Source of the DNA: Planctomycetota bacterium
GTDB lineage: Bacteria > Planctomycetota > Planctomycetia > Gemmatales > Gemmataceae
Length of the DNA: 64,000 bases
Assembly: GCA_029777335.1 (NCBI GenBank)
Contig: JAKOSN010000007.1
Coordinates: 1 to 64,000 of the forward strand
Direction: 5' to 3'
How positions within the stretch are numbered: position 1 is the first letter of the stretch; each line of letters starts with the position of its first letter. This document shows, one piece after another, positions 61,382-64,000 of this stretch. Below the pieces are notes generated by a model. That model worked only from the letters and a program-made list of their open reading frames with translations, had not been told where the DNA came from and searched no databases. Both the position numbers and the translations under genes were made by a program.

Positions 61382-61540
61382 GACCAGAACCTTTCACACC
61401 AGGGGAGCGTGCCTGGACCAGTGGCGCACCTCCCGGACACGCTCCGGGAACCTGCGCACGGGGAGGGGGGATTCCGCTCCACCACAAGACCCATTCTCGC
61501 GGTGAAGCGTGGCACGCTGATTTGTCCTGCGAATATCTCA

Positions 61541-61556
61541 ATCGCGAAATCGCGAA
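61541..61556. repeat. Tandem 8-bp repeat with TCGCGA palindromes
   Basis: ATCGCGAA occurs twice in direct succession, giving two TCGCGA palindromes 8 bp apart, in the upstream region of the 61381 gene. It may be a regulator-binding site, or chance. Confidence 0.3.
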
Positions 61557-61574
61557 AAGAGTGGACAGGATTTT
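61552..61574 (-). promoter_or_regulatory. Second copy of the AAAATyCT-n-TTTTCGC motif
   Basis: Minus-strand element opening AAAATCCT and closing CTTTTCGC, 23 nt long, 170 nt before the ATG at 61381. It shares 16 of 23 positions with 50311-50333. It overlaps the tandem repeat by five bases. Confidence 0.3.
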
Positions 61575-61614
61575 TTCAAAATCTTTTTGAGCGATTTGAG
61601 AAGCTCTAACGAAC

Positions 61615-61649
61615 GGAGAAACTGTACCGGCGCGCGGCACAGTTTCTCC
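61615..61649 (-). terminator. Hairpin after the kinase-TPR gene
   Basis: GGAGAAACTGT / ACAGTTTCTCC (11 bp), 21 nt past the stop at 61671, with an inner GC-rich palindrome CCGGCGCGCGG nearly closing the loop. It is followed on the minus strand by CGTTCGTT, a weak T-tract. Confidence 0.55.
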
Positions 61650-61670
61650 ACCCGAGGCGAGGCGATAGGA

Positions 61671-63797
61671 TCAGTCGGCGAGGGGATCGATCAGCTGGGC
61701 GAAGGGTTCTTCCGCAACCTGTGTGATGTGCAGGTCATCCACCGCGATTCCCACCAGAAACGGCTGTAACCGCGTCTGGCGTTGGACCTTGCTCAGGGCA
61801 TACCCGCGTTCCAGTGTCTGGCGGACAAAGGCGGTGCCCTGTTTGGATTCATCCAGCCCGCGCTCCATGGCGTGGCTGCAGAGATGGGCGCCGACCAGTG
61901 GTACACGGCTCGAACGCAGGGACGACAGCACATCACGGACATCGGCGATCCCTTGACGCGGATTATACTGCCGGGCGGAATCACTTTCACAGCGCCGAAG
62001 GGCAACCCAGGCGCGATTGAAGCGTGCCATCCCTAGATTGGGATCGGCCTGAATCGCCTGATCAAGTACCTTCTCTGCTTCCTTCAATTCATTTTGCTGA
62101 GCCAGACAAAAGCCGAGGTTGTTCAACACCGCGGCATTTTTTGCTCCATGCGTGCAAGCCTCCTGAAGCACCTTGGCGGCGGCTCCCCAGTGCTTCTCCT
62201 CCGCCAGACAGTAGCCGTAGGCGGCCTGTGTCCAACCATCGAGCTTTCCGCTTCTCACCTGCAGTTGATGAGCCTGGCGCAGATACTCCAGCGCCTGCGT
62301 GGGTTCTCCCCGGCGCTGTTCAGTGCGCCCCAGGGCGAGCAGGATGGTGGAGGAGTGGGGATCGGCCTGCAAGGCACGCCGATAGTGCTCGACTGCCTCG
62401 TCGTAGCGTCCCTGCTTGTAACTGACCACGCCTGCCTGGTAAGCCGTGTCGCGGGGAGCGGCGTGGGTGGAAACCGCCACTGCGGCAACACTTCCCACCA
62501 GAACCAGCGCAAGCAGACAACCAAGGAGCACCGGGGCACGACGGCGAAGCCAGCGGCGCACCCCGCGCTGCCAGCGACGCAAATCATGGACGACCTCCTG
62601 CGCACTCGGATAGCGATCTTCAGGGGCATAGGCCAGCAGGCGATGAACGATGCGCGACAGGATGGGATCGACCCGGGAGTTGATTTCATGCAGAGGCCGG
62701 GCTCCCTGGGCCTGACGGCTGAGAAGGAGAACGCGTTTCTCTTCCTCGTTCAGGTTCAGCGCGAGCGGGCCGAAGGGATGCTTGCCAGAGAGCAACTCGT
62801 AGAGAACCACCCCCAGCGCATAGAGGTCACAGGCCGGGAGATGTTGCGGCGCAAGTTCCTCGGCGCTGGTTCCCAGGGGATCCATGGCGCGCAATTGCTC
62901 GGGCGCCATGTAGGCGGGGGTCCCACCAAGGCGCTGCCGAGTTTGGGCCTGGTCCAGCGCCAGATTGAAGTCGAGCAACAAGGGGCTGCCATCGGACGCG
63001 AGCAACACGTTCGAGGGCTTCAAATCGCCATGACTCACTTTTTGTTCGTGCAGATAACGCAGCGCCTCCGCCAGTGCGGTCGCGGTGGCAACAACTCCCT
63101 CGACATAAGTCCCGTGTTGCAGAACCGAGGTGCGCGGACCGCTGGAGGCATCTCCGGGACGGCGACAACGTTCGACCACATCGAGGATGGTCTGGGCTCG
63201 GGTGGGGAGGCGTTTTTCCGCCTGCAGATGATCGAGGAGGTCGCAAAGAGTTGCCCGCCCCAGGAACGGCATGCAGAGGGCAGTCAACCCAGCGCCCGAG
63301 GCCTCCTGAATGGAGAGAATCGGAACGATGTTGGGATGCTGCAACCGACCAAGAGTCCACCCCTCGGCTCCCCCTCGCGGGGAGAGTTTGAGCGCCACGC
63401 GCCGTCCGCCGAGCGCGGGTTCGGTGGCCAGGAACACCCGCGCAAAGGCTCCGCGGCCAAGCTCTTCCTGCAGCACCCAGTCGAGGAAACGCTCGCCGGG
63501 TTGGGGCCACTGGACCTCGGGAATCGCCCCCAGAAAGGAGGGGTTGGCCTCCAGCAACAGGTGCGCCCCCACCACCCGGCGCAGCGACGACTGGAACGCC
63601 GGGTAGCGATTACAGAATTCCTCGGGATCGACCTGCTCACCGGTCTCGCGCAGCAGACAGAACTCATCGAAGGCGGCATCGATGAGTTCCGACTTGCCCG
63701 CCACCGACGCGGGACGGGTCGCCCCTGGAGCGGGAGTGCCTGGAACAGAAACAGGGATACCCGGAACAACGGGAGCAGAGGATAATTGGTGCATCAT
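61671..63797 (-). CDS. Ser/Thr kinase-like protein with TPR repeats
   Basis: 708 residues. The ATG at 63797 overlaps the stop of the upstream ECF gene (ATGA). The N-terminal ~100 residues are the planctomycete kinase leader (FDEFCLLRETGEQVDPEEFC). The kinase-like domain spans ~105-405: GRGAFARV, Lys137 in ALKLSPRG, SHGDLKPSN (HGD instead of HRD, 256-258), LLDFNLA (DFN instead of DFG, 276-278) and GTPAYMAPEQ. A membrane helix (~418-440) is followed by about four TPR units outside (YKQGRYDEAVEHYRRALQAD, GRTEQRRGEPTQALEYLRQA, LGFCLAQQNELKEAEKVLDQ). The altered HRD and DFG leave activity open. It is translationally coupled to the ECF gene, as at the 30-35 kb locus. Confidence 0.9.
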   Translation of the reverse strand: MMHQLSSAPVVPGIPVSVPGTPAPGATRPASVAGKSELIDAAFDEFCLLRETGEQVDPEEFCNRYPAFQSSLRRVVGAHLLLEANPSFLGAIPEVQWPQPGERFLDWVLQEELGRGAFARVFLATEPALGGRRVALKLSPRGGAEGWTLGRLQHPNIVPILSIQEASGAGLTALCMPFLGRATLCDLLDHLQAEKRLPTRAQTILDVVERCRRPGDASSGPRTSVLQHGTYVEGVVATATALAEALRYLHEQKVSHGDLKPSNVLLASDGSPLLLDFNLALDQAQTRQRLGGTPAYMAPEQLRAMDPLGTSAEELAPQHLPACDLYALGVVLYELLSGKHPFGPLALNLNEEEKRVLLLSRQAQGARPLHEINSRVDPILSRIVHRLLAYAPEDRYPSAQEVVHDLRRWQRGVRRWLRRRAPVLLGCLLALVLVGSVAAVAVSTHAAPRDTAYQAGVVSYKQGRYDEAVEHYRRALQADPHSSTILLALGRTEQRRGEPTQALEYLRQAHQLQVRSGKLDGWTQAAYGYCLAEEKHWGAAAKVLQEACTHGAKNAAVLNNLGFCLAQQNELKEAEKVLDQAIQADPNLGMARFNRAWVALRRCESDSARQYNPRQGIADVRDVLSSLRSSRVPLVGAHLCSHAMERGLDESKQGTAFVRQTLERGYALSKVQRQTRLQPFLVGIAVDDLHITQVAEEPFAQLIDPLAD

Positions 63798-64000
63798 GGC
63801 GCCAGTTGGGGGTCAATGCGGCGAAGCAGCCGCTGGACGGTTTTGGTGGTGGTTTGAAGCTTCTCGGCGATCTCGGCGTGCGTGTAGCCGTGCCGCAGGA
63901 GCAGGAGCATCCGTTGATACTGGGGGGGTTGATTGCGCAGGAGTCGTTCCCATTGCTCCTCTGCCATCACCACCTGGCTAGGGGTCGCCTGGGTGGCGGC
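63794..64000 (-). CDS. ECF sigma factor, C-terminal end (5' part beyond window)
   Basis: The last 68 codons are seen. They read QPPQYQRMLLLLRHGYTHAE followed by IAEKLQTTTKTVQRLLRRID, a sigma region 4 helix-turn-helix. The gene starts beyond the right edge. Its stop overlaps the kinase start by ATGA, so the sigma factor and kinase form one coupled unit. Confidence 0.8.
   Translation of the reverse strand, partial: AATQATPSQVVMAEEQWERLLRNQPPQYQRMLLLLRHGYTHAEIAEKLQTTTKTVQRLLRRIDPQLAP

Noticed and set aside
62094-63785. 563-codon plus-strand open frame
   Set aside because: It mirrors the kinase-TPR gene, which has clear kinase and TPR motifs.
1-64000. CRISPR arrays, tRNA or rRNA genes, IS elements, prophage
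   Set aside because: No regular short repeats with spacers, no cloverleaf or rRNA words and no transposase or integrase frames were found by reading; small RNAs cannot be excluded by eye.

Overview
This window looks like planctomycete chromosome, most probably Gemmatales/Gemmataceae. The evidence is its high G+C, many N-terminal L-E-x-L-E-x-R export-type motifs, a PSCyt1/DUF1549/DUF1553 + DUF1501 pair, Ser/Thr kinases joined to WD40 or TPR repeats, an ECF sigma factor fused to a membrane-anchored WD40 propeller, and an MJ0042-like zinc-ribbon membrane protein. Most genes lie on the minus strand. I saw no rRNA, tRNA, CRISPR array, IS element or prophage.

Layout. 1-9.3 kb: exported proteins (a prenyltransferase-like alpha/alpha-barrel protein cut by the left edge, a beta-propeller protein, an S55/SpoIVB-like protease, an M6-type metalloprotease with two PDZ domains, an unknown secreted protein). 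9.4-20 kb: a respiratory operon encoding a Rieske protein, a cytochrome b6-like protein, a subunit-IV-like protein with an extra N-terminal membrane domain, a 1,547-residue octahaem cytochrome c and three tandem cupredoxin-like proteins. 20-26 kb: mtnA, hisN, a YVTN-propeller/dihaem cytochrome, an ALDH2-like aldehyde dehydrogenase and a HlyD-type adaptor. 27-31 kb: two exported proteins sharing both an N-terminal motif and an unusual C-terminal tail, then an ECF sigma factor and a kinase-WD40 giant on the plus strand. 35-38 kb: a second kinase, a PilZ protein and an acetyltransferase.

38-47 kb: a phosphatidylcholine synthase (Pcs) whose start overlaps the stop of a transporter closely resembling the animal high-affinity choline transporter, then a cysteine-desulfurase-like enzyme and the DUF1501/PSCyt pair. 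46.8-51.6 kb: the sigma-WD40 fusion, a deoxyhypusine-synthase-like protein and a 50-residue membrane peptide. 51.7-53.6 kb: a translationally coupled ATPase + TOPRIM-like pair, a candidate anti-phage module. 53.7-64 kb: zinc-ribbon protein, EF-G, polyprenyl synthase, moaC, a soluble histidine kinase, a short ECF-like protein, an L-E-P-L-E-D-R protein, a kinase-TPR protein and the end of its ECF partner.

How the parts fit. The Rieske/b/octahaem genes should form a quinol-oxidising complex, with the cupredoxin-like proteins as likely periplasmic electron acceptors. The choline-transporter/Pcs pair should turn imported choline directly into phosphatidylcholine. ECF-kinase pairs at two places, plus the sigma-WD40 fusion and the lone histidine kinase, point to heavy envelope signalling. 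Many transcription units end in long, perfect GC-rich hairpins, mostly without a U-tract.
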